From NCBI GenBank assembly GCA_037043455.1, contig JAWPHD010002630.1, positions 62,001 through 126,000 on the forward strand: DNA of 64,000 bases, written 5' to 3'. Shown here piece by piece: positions 44,967 to 58,497 of the stretch. Below the pieces are notes generated by a model. It ran no database searches and was not told where the DNA came from. It saw only the letters and a program-made list of their open reading frames with translations. Source of the stretch: Cyrtodaria siliqua (Eukaryota > Mollusca > Bivalvia > Adapedonta > Hiatellidae). How positions within the stretch are numbered: the first letter of the stretch is position 1; every line of letters begins with the position of its first letter. A program made the position numbers and the translations under genes.

Positions 44967-47420
44967 GTGCAAGACACTGGAAGCTTCTGTAGTACAAGAC
45001 CCTGGAAGCTCCTGTAGTACAAGACCCTGGAAGCTCCTGAAGTACAAGACTCTGGAAGCTTCTGTAGTACCAGACTCTGGAAGCTTCTGTAATACAAGAC
45101 CCTGGAACCCTGGAAGCTTCTGTAGTACAAGACTCTGGAAGCTTTTGTAGTACACTACTCTGGAAGCTTCTGTAATACAAGACTCAGGAAGCTTCTGTAA
45201 TACAAGACCCTGAAAGCTTTTGTAGTACAAGACTATGGAAGACTCTGTAGTACAAGACTCTGGAAGCTTCTGTAGAATAAGACTCTGTAAGCTTCTGTAA
45301 TACAAGACTCTGGAAGCTTCTGTAATATAATACCCTGGAACCTTCTGTAGTATAATACTCTGGAAGCTTCTGTAGTACAAGCCTCTGAAAGCTTCTGTAA
45401 TAGATGACCCTGGAAGCTTCTGTAATACAACACTCTGGAAGCTTCTGTAATACAAGACACTGGAAGCTTCTCTAGTACAAGACTCTGGAATCTTCTGTAA
45501 TACAAGACCCTGGAAGCTTCTGTAGTACAAGACCCTGGAAGCTCCTGTAGCACAAGACCCTGGAAGCTTCTGTAATACAAGACAATGGAATCTTCTGTAG
45601 TACAAGACCCTGGTAGCTTCTGTAATACAATACCCTGAAAGCTTCTGTAGTACAAGACTCTGGAACCTTCTGTTTCTGTAGTACAAGACTCTGGAAGCTT
45701 CTGCAGTACAATACTCTGGAAGCTCCTGTAGTACAAGACCCTGGAAGCTTCTGTAGTGCAAGACCCAGGAAGCTTCTGTAGTATAGGACCATGGAAGCTT
45801 CTGTAGTACAAGACCCTGGAAGCTTCTGTAGTACAAGACCTTGAAAGCTTCTGTAGTACAAGACCCTGGAAGCTTCTGTAGTACAAGACCCGCTTCTGTG
45901 GTACAACACCCCGGAAGCTCCTGTGGTATAAGACCCCGGAAGATCCTGCAGTACAAGATTCCGGAAGCTTCTGTAGTACAAGACTCTGAAAGCTTTTGTA
46001 GTACAAGACTCTGGAAGCTTCTGTAGTACAAGACCCTGTAAGCTTCTGTAGTACAAGTCCCTGGAAGCTTCAGTAGTACAAGACCCTGGAAGTTTCTGTA
46101 ATGCAAGACCCTGGAAACTGCTGTAATACAAGACCTTAGAAGCTTCTGTAGTACAGGTCCCTGGAAGCTTCAGTAGTACAAGACCCTGGAAGCTTCTGTA
46201 ATACAAGACCATGGAAACTGCTGTAATACAAGACCTTAGAAGCTTCTGTAATACAAGACCCTTGGAACTTCTGTAATACAATACCTTGGAAGCTTATGTA
46301 ATACAAGACCCTGGAAACTTATGTAATAGATGACCCTGGCAGCTTCTGTAATACAAGACTCTGGAAGCTTCTGTAATACAAGACCCTGGACGCTTCTGCA
46401 ATACAAAACTCTGGAAGTTCCTGCAATACAAGACCCTGGAAGCTTCTGCAATACAAGACCCTGGAATCTTCTGAAATACAAGAACCTGGAAGTTTCGGCA
46501 ATACAAGACCCTGGAAGCTTCTGTAATACAAGAACCTGGAAGCAAAACCATGCAAGCTTCTGCATTACAAGACCCTGGAAGCCTCTGCAATACAAAACTC
46601 TGGAAGTTCCTGCAATACAAGACCCTGGAAGCTTCTGCAATACAAAACCCCGGAAGCCTTTATAATACAAGAACCTGGAAGCTTCTGCAATACAAGACCC
46701 TGGAGGCTTCTGTAATAGAAGAACCTGGAAGCAAGACCATGGAAGCTTCTGCAATACAAGACCCTGGAGGCCTCTGCAATACAAGACCCTGGAAGCTTCT
46801 GTAATACAAGACCCTGGAAGTTTCTGCAATACAATACCCTGGAAGCTTCTGCAATAGAAGACCCTGAAAGCTTCTGCAATACATGACCCTGGAAGCTTCT
46901 GTAATACCAGACCCTGGAAGCTCCTGCAATACAAGACCCTGGAAGCTTCTGTAATACAAGAACCTGAAAGCAAGACCATGCAAGCTTCTGCAATACAAGA
47001 ACCTGGAAGCTTCTGAAATACAATACCCTGAAAGCTTCTGTAATAGATGACCCTGGAAGCTGCTGTAATACAAGACCCCGGAAGCTTCTGTAATACATGA
47101 CCCTGGAAGTTTCTGGAATAGATGACCCTGGAGGTTTCTGTAATAGATGACCCTGGAAGCTTCTGTAATACAAGACCCTGGAAGCTTCTGTAATACATGA
47201 CCCTGGAAGCTTCTGGAATAGATGACCCTGGAGGTTTCTGTAATAGATGACCCTGGAAGCTTCTGTAATACATGACCCTGGTAAACTTCTGTAATACAAG
47301 ACCCTGGAAGCTTCTGTAATAGATGACTCTGGAAGCTTTTTGCAATACAAGACCCTGGAAGCTTCTGCAATGCAAGACCCTGGAAGTTTCTGCATTACAT
47401 GACCTGGAAGCTTCTGCAAT
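44967..47420. repeat. Higher-order block A of a duplication about 6.46 kb apart
   Basis: Marker variants occur here and again 6463-6464 bp to the right: GTGCAAGACAC at 44967 and 51431, ATGCAAGACC at 46101 and 52564, and the ACATGACCTGG block near 47398 and 53861. The match continues rightward with changed offsets, so a block of several kilobases has been copied. Confidence 0.75.
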
Positions 47421-50400
47421 ACATTACCCTGGAAGCTTCTTCAATACAAGACCTTGGAAGCTTTAGCAATACAAGACCTTGGAAGCTTCTGCAATACAAG
47501 ACCCTGGAAGCTTCTGCAATACAAGACCTTCGAAGTTTGTGTAATATAAGACCCTTGAAACTTCTGTAATACAAGACCCTGGAAGCTTCTGCAATACATG
47601 ACCCTGGAAGCTTCTGCAATACAAGACCCTGGAAGCTTCTGCAATACAAGACCCTGAAAGCTTCTGCAATAAAAGACACTGGAGCTTCTGTAATACAAGA
47701 CCCTGGAGGCTTCTGTAATACAAGACCCAGGAAGCTTCTGTAGTACTAGACTCTGGAAGCTTCTGTAGTACAATACCCTGGAAGCTTCTGAAGTACAAGT
47801 CCCTGGAAGCGTCAGTAGTACAAGACCCTGGAAGTTTCTGTAGTACAAGACCCTGGAAGTTTCTGTAATGCAAGACAGTGGAAGCTTCTGTAATACAAGA
47901 CCCTGGAAACTGCTGTAATACAAGACCTTGGAAGCGTCTGTAATACAAGACCCTGGGAACTTCTGTAATACAATACCTTGGAAGCTTATGTAATACGAGA
48001 CTCTGCAAGACATTGGAAGCTTCTGTAATACAAGACCCTGGAAACTGCTGCAATACAAGTACTTGGAAGCCTCTGTAATACAACACCCTGGGAACTTCTG
48101 TAATACAATTCCTTGGAAGCTTATGTAATACAAAACCCTGGAAACTTATGTAATAGATGACCCTGGAAGCTTCTGTAATACAAGACTCTGGAAGCTTCTG
48201 TAATACAAGACCCTAAACGCTTCTGCAATACAAAACTCTGAAAGTTCCTGCAATACAAGACCCTGGAAGCTTCTGCAATACAAGACCCAGGAAGCTTCTG
48301 TAATACAAGAACCTGAAGCTTCTGCAATACAAGACCCTGGAAGCTTCTGTAATACAAGAACCTGGAAGAAAGACCATGCAAGCTTCTGCAATACAAGACC
48401 CTGGAAGCCTCTGCAATATAAAACTCTGGAAGTTCATGCAATACAAGACCCTGGAAGCTTCTGCAATACAAGACCCTGGAAGCCTCTATAATACAAGAAC
48501 CTGGAAGCTTCTGCAATACAAGACCCTGGAAGCTTCTGTAATACAAAATTGTGGAAGCTCCTTTAGTACAAGACCCTGGAAGCTCCTGTAAACAAGACCC
48601 TGGAAGCTTTTGTAGTACAATACTCTGGAAGCTTATGTAGTACAAGACCCTGGAAGCTTCTATAATACAAGACCCTGGAAGCTTCTGTAATACAGGACAT
48701 TGGAAGCTTCTATACTAGAAGACCCTGGAAGCGTCTGTAACACAAGATTCTGGAAGCTCCTGTAATACAAAACCCTGGAATCTCCTGTAATAGAAGACCA
48801 TGGAAGCTTCTGTAATACAAGATCCTGGAAGCTGCTGTAATACAAGACACACGAAGACTCTGTAATACAAGACCTGGAAGCTCCTGTAATACAAGACCGT
48901 GGAAGCTTCTGCAATACGAGACCATGGAAGCTTCTGCAATACATGACCCTGGAATCTTCTGCAACATAAGACCCAGGAAGCTTCTGCAATACGTGACCCT
49001 GGAAGCTTCTGCAATACAAGACCCCGGAGGTTCCAGCAATACAAGAACCTGCAAGCTTCTGTAATACAAGACCCGGGAAGTTTCTGCAATACAATACCCT
49101 GGAAGCTTCTGCAATACATGACCCTGGAAGCTTCTGCAATACAAGACCCTGGAAGCTTCTATAATACAAGACCTTGGAAGCTTCTATAATACAAGACCCT
49201 GGAAGCTTCTTAACAAGACCCTGGAAGCTTCTGTAATAGTTGACTCTGGAAGCTTGTCTAATACAAGACCCAGGAAGCTTCTGTAATAGATGACTCAGGA
49301 AGCTTCTGTAATACAAGACCCTGGAGGCTTCTGTAATACAAGACCCTGGAAGATTCTGCAATACAATACCCTGGAAGCTTCCGCAATACAAGACCCTGGA
49401 AGCTTCTGCAATACAATACCCTGGACGCTTCTGCAATACAAGAACCTGGAAGTTCCTGCAATACAAAAACCTGGAAGCTTCTGCAATACAAGACCCTGGA
49501 AGCTTCTGCAATACAAGACCTTAGACGCTTCTGCAATACAAGACCCTGGAAGCTTCTGCAATACATGAACCACGAAGCAAGACCATGGAAGCTTCTGCAA
49601 TACAAGACCCTGGAAGCCTCTGCAATACAAGACCCTGGAAGCTTCTGTAATACAAGACCCTGGAAGCTTCTGTAATACAATACCGTGGAAGCTTCTCTAG
49701 TACAAGACTCTGGAATCTTCTGTAATACAAGACCCTGGAAGCTTCTGTAGTACAAGACCCTGGAAGCTCCTGTAGCACAAGACCCTGGAAGCTTCTGTAA
49801 TACAAGACACTGGAAACTTCTGTAGTACAAGACCCTGGTAGCTTCTGTAATACAAGACCCTGAAAGCTTCTGTAGTACAAGACTCTGGAACCTTCTGTTT
49901 CTGTAGTACAAGACTCTGGAAGCTTCTGCAGTACAATACTCTGGAAGCTCCTGTAGTACAAGACCCTGGAAGCTTCTGTAGTGCAAGACCCAGGAAGCTT
50001 CTGTAGTATAAGACCATGGAAGCTTCTGTAGTACAAGACCCTGGAAGCTTCTGTAGTACATGACCCTGAAAGCTTCTGTAGTACAAGACCCTGGAAGCTT
50101 CTGTAGTACAAGACCCGCTTCTGTGGTACAATACCCCGGAAGCTCCTGTGGTACAAGACCCCGGAAGCTCCTGCAGTACAAGACTCCGGAAGCTTCTGTA
50201 GTACAAGACTCCGAAAGCTTTTGTAGTACAAGACTCTGGAAGCTTCTGTAGTACAAGACCCTGTAAGCTTCTGTAGTACAAGACTCTGGAAGCTTCTGTA
50301 GTACAAGACTAGGGAAGTTCCTGTAGTACAAGACCCTGGAAGCTTCTGTAATACAAGAACCTGAATGCAAGACCATGAAAGCTTCTGCAACACAAGACCC

Positions 50401-51430
50401 TGGAAGCTTCTGAAATACAATACCTTGAAGGATTCTGTAATATAATTATGACCCTGGAAGCTTCTGTAATACAAGACCCTGGATGCTTCTGTAATACAAG
50501 ACCCTGGAAGCTTCTGTAATACAAGAACCTGGAAGCTTCTGTAATACAATACCGTGGAAGTTTATGTAGTACAATACCCTGGAAGCTTCTTTAGTACAAG
50601 TCTCTGGAAGTTTCTGTAATGGATGACCCTGGAAGCTTCTGTAGTACAAAACTCTGGAGACTTCTGTAGTATAAGACTCTGGAAGCTTCTGTAATACAAG
50701 ACTATGGAAGCTTCTATAATACAATACCGTGGAAGTTTATGTAGTACAATACCCTGGAAGCTTCTTTAGTACAAGTCTCTGGAAGCTTCTGTAATAGATG
50801 ACCCTGGAAGCTTCTGTAATACAAAACTCTGGAAGCTTCTGTAATACAAGACACTGGAAGATTTTGTAGTACAAGACTCTGGAATCTTCAGTAATACAAG
50901 ACCCTGGAAGCTTCTGTAGTACAAGACTCTGGAAGCTCCTGTAGTACAGGACCCTGGAAGCTTCTGTAATACAAGACCGTGGAAGCTTCTGTGGTACAAG
51001 ACCCTGGAAGCTTCTGTAATACAAGACCCTTGAAGCTTATGTAGTACAAGACTATGGAAGCTTTTGTTTCTGTAGTACAAGTCTATGGAAGCTTCTGTAG
51101 TACAAGACTCTGGAAGCTCCTGTAGTACAAGACCCTGGAAGCTTCTGTAGTACAAGACCCTGGAAGCTTCTGTAGTACGAGACCCTGGAAGCTTCTGTAG
51201 GACAAGACCCTGGAAGCTTATGTAGTACAAGACTATGGAAGCTTCTGTAGTACAAGATCCTGAAAGCTTCTGTAGTACAAGACTCTAGATGTTTTTGTAG
51301 TACAAGACCCTGGAAGGTTCTGTTTCTGTAGTACAATACTCTGGAAGCTTCTGTAGTACCAGACTATGGAAACTCCTGCAGTACAAGACCCTGGAGGCTT
51401 CTGTAGTACAAGACCCTGGAAGCTTCTGTA

Positions 51431-53883
51431 GTGCAAGACACTGGAAGCTTCTGTAGTACAAGACCCTGGAAGCTCCTGTAGTACAAGACCCTGGAAGCTC
51501 CTGTAGTACAAGACTCTGGAAGCTTCTGTAGTACCAGACTCTGGAAGCTTCTGTAATACAAGACCCTGGAACCCTGGAAGCTTCTGTAGTACAAGAATCT
51601 GGAAGCGTTTGTAGTACACTTCTCTGGAAGCTTCTGTAATACAAGACCCAGGAAGCTTCTGTAATACAAGACCCTGGAAGCTTCTGTAGTACAAGACTAT
51701 GGAAGCTTCTGTAGTACAAAACTCTGGAAGCTTCTGTAGAATAAGACTCTGTAAGCTTCTGTAATACAAGACTCTGGAAGCTTCTGTAATATAATACCCT
51801 GGAACCTTCTGTAGTATAATACTCTGGAAGCTTCTGTAGTACAAGCCTCTGAAAGCTTCTGTAATAGATGACCCTGGAAGCTTATGTAATACAACACTCT
51901 GGAAGCTTCTGTAATACAAGACACTGGAAGCTTCTCTAGTACAAGACTCTGGAATCTTCTGTAATACAAGACCCTGGAAGCTTCTGTAGTACAAGACCCT
52001 GGAAGCTCCTGTAGCACAATACCCTGGAAGCTTCTGTAATACAAGACACTGGAAACTTCTGTAGTACAAGACCCTGGTAGCTTCTGTAATACAAGACCCT
52101 GAAGGCTTCTGTAGTACAAGACTCTGGAACCTTCTGTTTCCGTAGTACAAGACTCTGGAAGCTTCTGCAGTACAATACTCTGGAAGCTCCTGTAGTACAA
52201 GACCCTGGAAGCTTCTGTAGTGCAAGACCCAGGAAGCTTCTGTAGTATAAGACCATGGAAGCTTCTGTAGTACAAGACCCTGGAAGCTTTTGTAGTACAT
52301 GACCCTGAAAGCTTCTGTAGTAAAAGACCCTGGAAGCTTCTGTAGTACAAGACCCGCTTCTGTGGTACAATACCCCGGAAGCTCCTGTGGTACAAGAACC
52401 CGGAAGCTCCTGCAGTACAAGACTCCGGAAGCTTCTGTAGTACAAGACTCTGAAAGCTTTTGTAGTACAAGACTCTGGAAGCTTCTGTAGTACAAGACCC
52501 TGTAAGCTTCTGTAGTACAAGTCCCTGGAAGCTTCAGTAGTACAAGACCCTGGAAGTTTCTGTAATGCAAGACCGTGGAAACTGCTGTAATACAAGACCT
52601 TAGAAGCTTCTGTAGTACAAGTCCCTGGAAGCTTCAGTAGTACAAGACTCTGGAAGCTTCTGTAATACAAGACCCTGGAAACTGCTGTAATACAAGACCT
52701 TAGAAGCTTCTGTTATACAAGACCCTTGGAACTTCTGTAATACAATACCTTGGAAGCTTATGTAATACAAGACCATGGAAACTTATGTAATAGATGACCC
52801 TGGAAGCTTCTGTAATACAAGACTCTGTAAGCTTCTGTAATACAAGACCCTGGACGCTTCTGCAATACAAAACTCTGGAAGTTCCTGCAATACAAGACCC
52901 TGGAAGCTTCTGCAATACAAGACCCTGGAATCTTCTGTAATACAAGAACCTGGAAGTTTCGGCAATACAAGACCATGGAAGCTTCTGTAATACAAGAACC
53001 TGGAAGCAAAATCATGCAAGCTTCTGCAATACAAGACCCTGGAAGCCTCTGCAATACAAAACTCTGGAAGTTCCTGCAATACAAGACCTTGGAAGCTTCT
53101 GCAATACAAGACCCCGGAAGCCTTTATAATACAAGAACCTGGAAGCTTCTGCAATACAAGACCCTGGAAGCTTCTGTAATAGAAGAACCTGGAAGCAAGA
53201 CCATGGAAGCTTCTGTAATACAAGACCCTGGAGGCCTCTGCAATACAAGACCCTTGAAGCTTCTGTAATACAAGACCCTGAAAGTTTCTGTAATACAATA
53301 CCCTGGAAGCTTCTGCAATAGAAGACCCTGAAAGCTTCTGCAATACATGACCCTGGAAGCTTCTGTAATACAAGACCCTGGAAGCTCCTGCAATACAAGA
53401 CCCTGGAAGCTTCTGTAATACAAGAACCTGAAAGCAAGACCATGCAAGCTTCTGCAATACAAGAACCTGGAAGCTTCTGAAATACAATACCCTGAAAGCT
53501 TCTGTAATAGATGACCCTGGAAGCTGCTGTAATACAAGTCCCTGGAAGCTTCTGTAATACATGACCCTGGAAGCTTCTGGAATAGATGACCTTGGAGGTT
53601 TCGGTAATGGATGACCCTGGAAGCTTCTGTAATACAAGACCCTGGAAGCTTCTGTAATACATGACCCTGGAAGCTTCTGGAATAGATGACCCTGGAGGTT
53701 TCTGTAATAGATGACCCTGGAAGCTTCTGTAATACATGACCCTGGTAAACTTCTGTAATACAAGACCCTGGAAGCTTCTGTAATCGATGACTCTGGAAGC
53801 TTTTGCAATACAAGACCCTGGAAGCTTCTGCAATGCAAGACCCTGGAAGTTTCTGCATTACATGACCTGGAAGCTTCTGCAAT
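51431..53883. repeat. Higher-order block B, copy of 44967-47420
   Basis: Second copy of the block described at 44967. The offset changes to 6364 bp at the marker CTCTGCAAGACATTGG (48001 and 54365), a difference of 100 bp or four units, and to 6670 bp near 49261 and 55931. Later gains and losses were therefore mostly in whole 25-bp units. Confidence 0.75.
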
Positions 53884-56464
53884 ACATTACCATGGAAGCT
53901 TCTTCAATACAAGACCTTGGAAGCTTCTACAATACAAGACCCTGGAAGCTTCTGCAATGCATGACCCTGGAAGCTTCTGCAATACAAGACCCTGGAAGCT
54001 TCTGCAATACAAGACCCTGAAAGCTTCTGCAATAAAAGACCCCGGAAGCTTCTGTAATACAAGACCCTGGAGGCTTCTGTAATACAATACCCAGAAAGCT
54101 TCTGTAGTACAAGACTCTGGAAGCTTCTGTAGTACAATACCCTGAAAGATTCTGAAGTACAAGTCCCTGGAAGCGTCAGTAGTACAAGACCCTGGAAGTT
54201 TCTGTAGTACGAGACCCTGGAAGTTTCTGTATTGCAAGACATTGGAAGCTTCTGTAATACAAGACCCTGGAAACTGCTGTAATACAAGACCTTGTAAGCG
54301 TCTGTAATACAAGACCCTGGGAACTTCTGTAATACAATACCTTGGAAGCTTATATAATACAAGACTCTGCAAGACATTGGAAGCTTCTGTAATACAAGAC
54401 CCTGGAAACTGCTGTAATACAAGACCTTGGAAGCCTCTGTAATACAAGACCCTGGAAACTTCTGTAATACAATACCTTGGAAGCTTATGTAATACAAAAC
54501 CCTGGAAACTTATGTAATAGATGACCCTGGAAGCTTCTGTAATACAAGACTCTGGAAGCTTCTGTAATACAAGACCCTGGACGCTTCTGCAATACAAAAC
54601 TCTGAAAGTTCCTGCAATACAAGACCCTGGAAGCTTCTGCAATACAAGACCCTGGAAGCTTCTGTAATACAAGAACCTGAAGCTTCTGCAATACAACACC
54701 CTGGAAGCTTCTGTAATACAAGAACCTGCAAGCAAGACCATGCAAGCTTCTGCAATACAAGACCCTGGAAGCCTCTGCAATATAAAACTCTGGAAGTTCA
54801 TGCAATATAAGACCCTGGAAGCTACTGCAATACAAGACCCTGGAAGCTTCTGTAATATAAGAACCTGGAAGCAAGACCATGGAAGCTTCTGCAATACAAT
54901 ACCCTGGAAGCCTCTGCAATACAATACCATGGAAGCTTCTGTAATACAAGACCCTCGACGTTTCTGCAATACAAGACCCTGGAAGCTTCTGTAATATAAG
55001 AACCTGGAAGCAAGACCATGGAAGCTTCTGCAATACAATACCCTGGAAGCCTCTGCAATACAATACCATGGAAGCTTCTGTAATACAAGACCCTGGACGT
55101 TTCTGCAATACAATATCCTGGAGGCTTCTGCAATACAAGACCCTGGAAGCTTCTGCAATACATGACCCTGGAAGCTTCTGTAATACAAGACCCTGGAAGC
55201 ATTTGCAATACAAGACGCTGGACGCTACTGCAATAAAAGACCCTGGAAGCTTCTGTAATACAAAACTGTGGAAGCTCTTTTAGTACAAGACCCTGGAAGC
55301 TCCTGTAAACAAGACCCTGGAAGCTTTTGTAGTACAATACTCTGGAAGCTTATGTAGTACAAGACCATTGAAGCTTCTATAATACAAGACCCTGGAAGCT
55401 TCTGTAATACAGGACATTGGAAGCTTCTGTACTAGAAGACCCTGGAAGCGTCTGTAACACAGGACTCTGGAAGCTCCTGTAATACAAAACCCTGGAATCT
55501 CCTGTAATAGAAGATCATGGAAGCTTCTGTAATACAAGATCCTGGAAGCTGCTGTAATACAAGACCCACGAAGACTCTGTAATACAAGACCTGGAAGCTG
55601 CTGTAATACAAGTCCCTGGAAGCTTCTGCAATACATGACCGTGGACGCTTCTGCAACATAAGACCCTGGAAGCTTCTGCAATACGTGACCATGGAAGCTT
55701 CTGCAATACAAGACCCCGGAGGTTCCAGCAATACAAGACCCTGCAAGCTTCTGTAATACAAGACCCGGGAAGTTTCTGCAATACAATACCCTGAAAGTTT
55801 CTGCAATACAAGACCCTGGAAGCTTCTGCAATACATTACCCTGGAAGCTTCTGCAATACAATACCCTGGAAGCTTCTATAATACAAGACCTTGGAAGCTT
55901 CTGTAATAGTTGACTCTGGAAGCTTCTCGAATACAAGACCCAGGAAGCTTCTGTAATAGATGACTCAGGAAGCTTCTGTAATACAAGACCCTGGAAGCTT
56001 CTGTAATACAAGACCCTGGAAGCTTCTGCAATACAATACCCTGGAAGCTTCCGCAATACAAGACCCTGGACGCTTCTGCAATACAAGAACCTGGAAGTTC
56101 CTGCAATACAAAAACCTGGAAGCTTCTGCAATACAAGACCCTGGAAGCTTCTGCAATACAAGACCCTAGACGCTTCTGCAATACAAGACCCTGGAAGCTT
56201 CTGCAATACAAGAACCTGGAAGCAAGACCATGGAAGCTTCTGCAATACAAGACCCTGGAAGCCTCTGCAATACAATACCCTGGAAGCTTCTGCAATAAAT
56301 GACCCTGGAAGTTTCTGCAATACAATACCGTGGAAACGTCTGCAGTACAATACCCTGGAAGCTTCTACAATACAAGACCCTGGAAGCTTCTGCAGTACAT
56401 GACCCTGGAAGCCTCTGCAATACAAGAACCTGTAAGCTTCTGCAATACAAGACCCTGGAATATT

Positions 56465-58497
56465 CTGCATTACAAGACGCTGGACGCTAATGCAATACAA
56501 GAACTTGGACGCTTCTGTAATACAAGACCCTGGAAGTTTCTGTTATACAATACCCTGGAAACTTCGGTAATACAAGACCCTGAAAGCTTCTGTAATACAA
56601 GACCCTGAAAGCTTCTGCAGACCCTGGAAGCTTCTGCAATACAAGACGCTGGACGCTACTGCAATACAAGACCCCGGAAGTTTCTGTAATACAAGACCCT
56701 GAAAGCTTCTGTAATAGATGACCCTGGAAGCTTCTGTAATACATGACCCTGGATACTTCTGAAATAGATGACCCTGGAAGCTTCTGTAATAGATGACCCT
56801 GGAAGTTTCTGTAATACATGACCCTGGTAAACTTTTGTAATACAAGACCCTGGAAGCTTCTGGAATAGATGACTCTGGAAGCTTCTGCAATGCCAGACCC
56901 TGGAAGTTTCTGCATTACACGACCTGGAAGCTTCTGCAATACAAGACCCAGGAAGCTTCTTCAATACAAGACTTTGGAAGCTTTTGCAATTCAAGTCCAT
57001 GGAAGTTTCTGTAATACAAGACCCTGGAAGCTTCTGTAATACTGTAATACAAGACCCTTGAAACTTCTGTCATACAAGACCCTGAAAGCTTCTGCAATAC
57101 ATGTCCCTGGAAGCTTCTGTAATACAAGACCCTGGAAGCTTCTACAATACAAGACGCTGGACGCTTCTGCAATACAAGACTTTGAAAGATTCTGTTATAC
57201 AAAACCCTGGAAGCTTCTGTAATATAAGACCCTTGACGTTTCTGTAATACAATACTCTGGAAACATCTGTAATACAAGACCCTGAAAGCTTCTGTAATAC
57301 AAGACCCTGCAAGTTTCTGCAAGACAAGACCCTGGAAGCTTCTGCAATACAAAAACCTGGAAGCAAGACCTTGGAACCTTCTGCAATACAAGACCATGGA
57401 AGCCTCTGCAATACAATTCCCTGGAAGTTTCTGCAATACAGTACCCCGGAAACTTCTGCAATACAAGACCCTGGAATAATCTGCATTACAAGACGCTGGA
57501 CGCTAATGCAATACAAGAACTTGGACGCTTCTGTAATACAAGACCCTGGAAGTTTCTGTTATACAATACCCTGGAAACTTCGTTAATACAAGACCCTGAA
57601 AGCTTCTGTAATACAAGACCCTGGAAGCTTCTGCAGACCCTGGAAGCTTCTGCAATACAAGACGCTGGACGCTACTGCAATACAAGACCCCGGAAGTTTC
57701 TGTAATACAAGACCCTGAAAGCTTCTGTAATAGATGACCCTGGAAGCTTCTGTAATACATGACCCTGGATACTTCTGAAATAGATGACCCTGGAAGCTTC
57801 TGTAATAGATGACCCTGGAAGCTTCTGTAATACATGACCCTGGTAAACTTTTGTAATACAAGACCCTGGAAGCTTCTGGAATAGATGACTCTGCAAGCTT
57901 CTGCAATGCCAGACCCTGGAAGTTTCTGCATTACACGACCTGGAAGCTTCTGCAATACAAGACCCTGGAAGCTTCTTCAATACAAGACCTTGGAAGCTTT
58001 TGCAATTCAAGTCCATGGAAGTTTCTGTAATACAAGACCCTGGAAGCTTCTGTAAAACTGTAATACAAGACCCTTGAAACTTCTGTCATACAAGACCCTG
58101 AAAGCTTCTGCAATACATGTCCCTGGAAGCTTCTGTAATACAAGACCCTGGAAGCTTCTACAATACAAGACGCTGGACGCTTCTGCAATACAAGACTTTG
58201 GAAGATTCTGTTATACAAAACCCTGGAAGCTTCTGTAATATAAGACCCTTGACGTTTCTGTAATACAATACTCTGGAAACATCTGTAATACAAGACCCTG
58301 AAAGCTTCTGTAATACAAGACCCTGCAAGTTTCTGCAAGACAAGACCCTGGAAGCTTCTGCAATACAAAAACCTGGAAGCAAGACCTTGGAACCTTCTGC
58401 AATACAAGACCATGGAAGCCTCTGCAATACAATTCCCTGGAAGTTTCTGCAATACAGTACCCTGGAAACTTCTGCAATACAAGACCCAGGAAGCTTC
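56465..58497. repeat. Tandem duplication of about 1016 bp
   Basis: The segment starting CATTACAAGACGCTGGACGC at 56468 reappears at 57484 and is followed by almost the same order of variants for about 1 kb, ending near 58497. The very few differences indicate a recent event. Confidence 0.8.
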
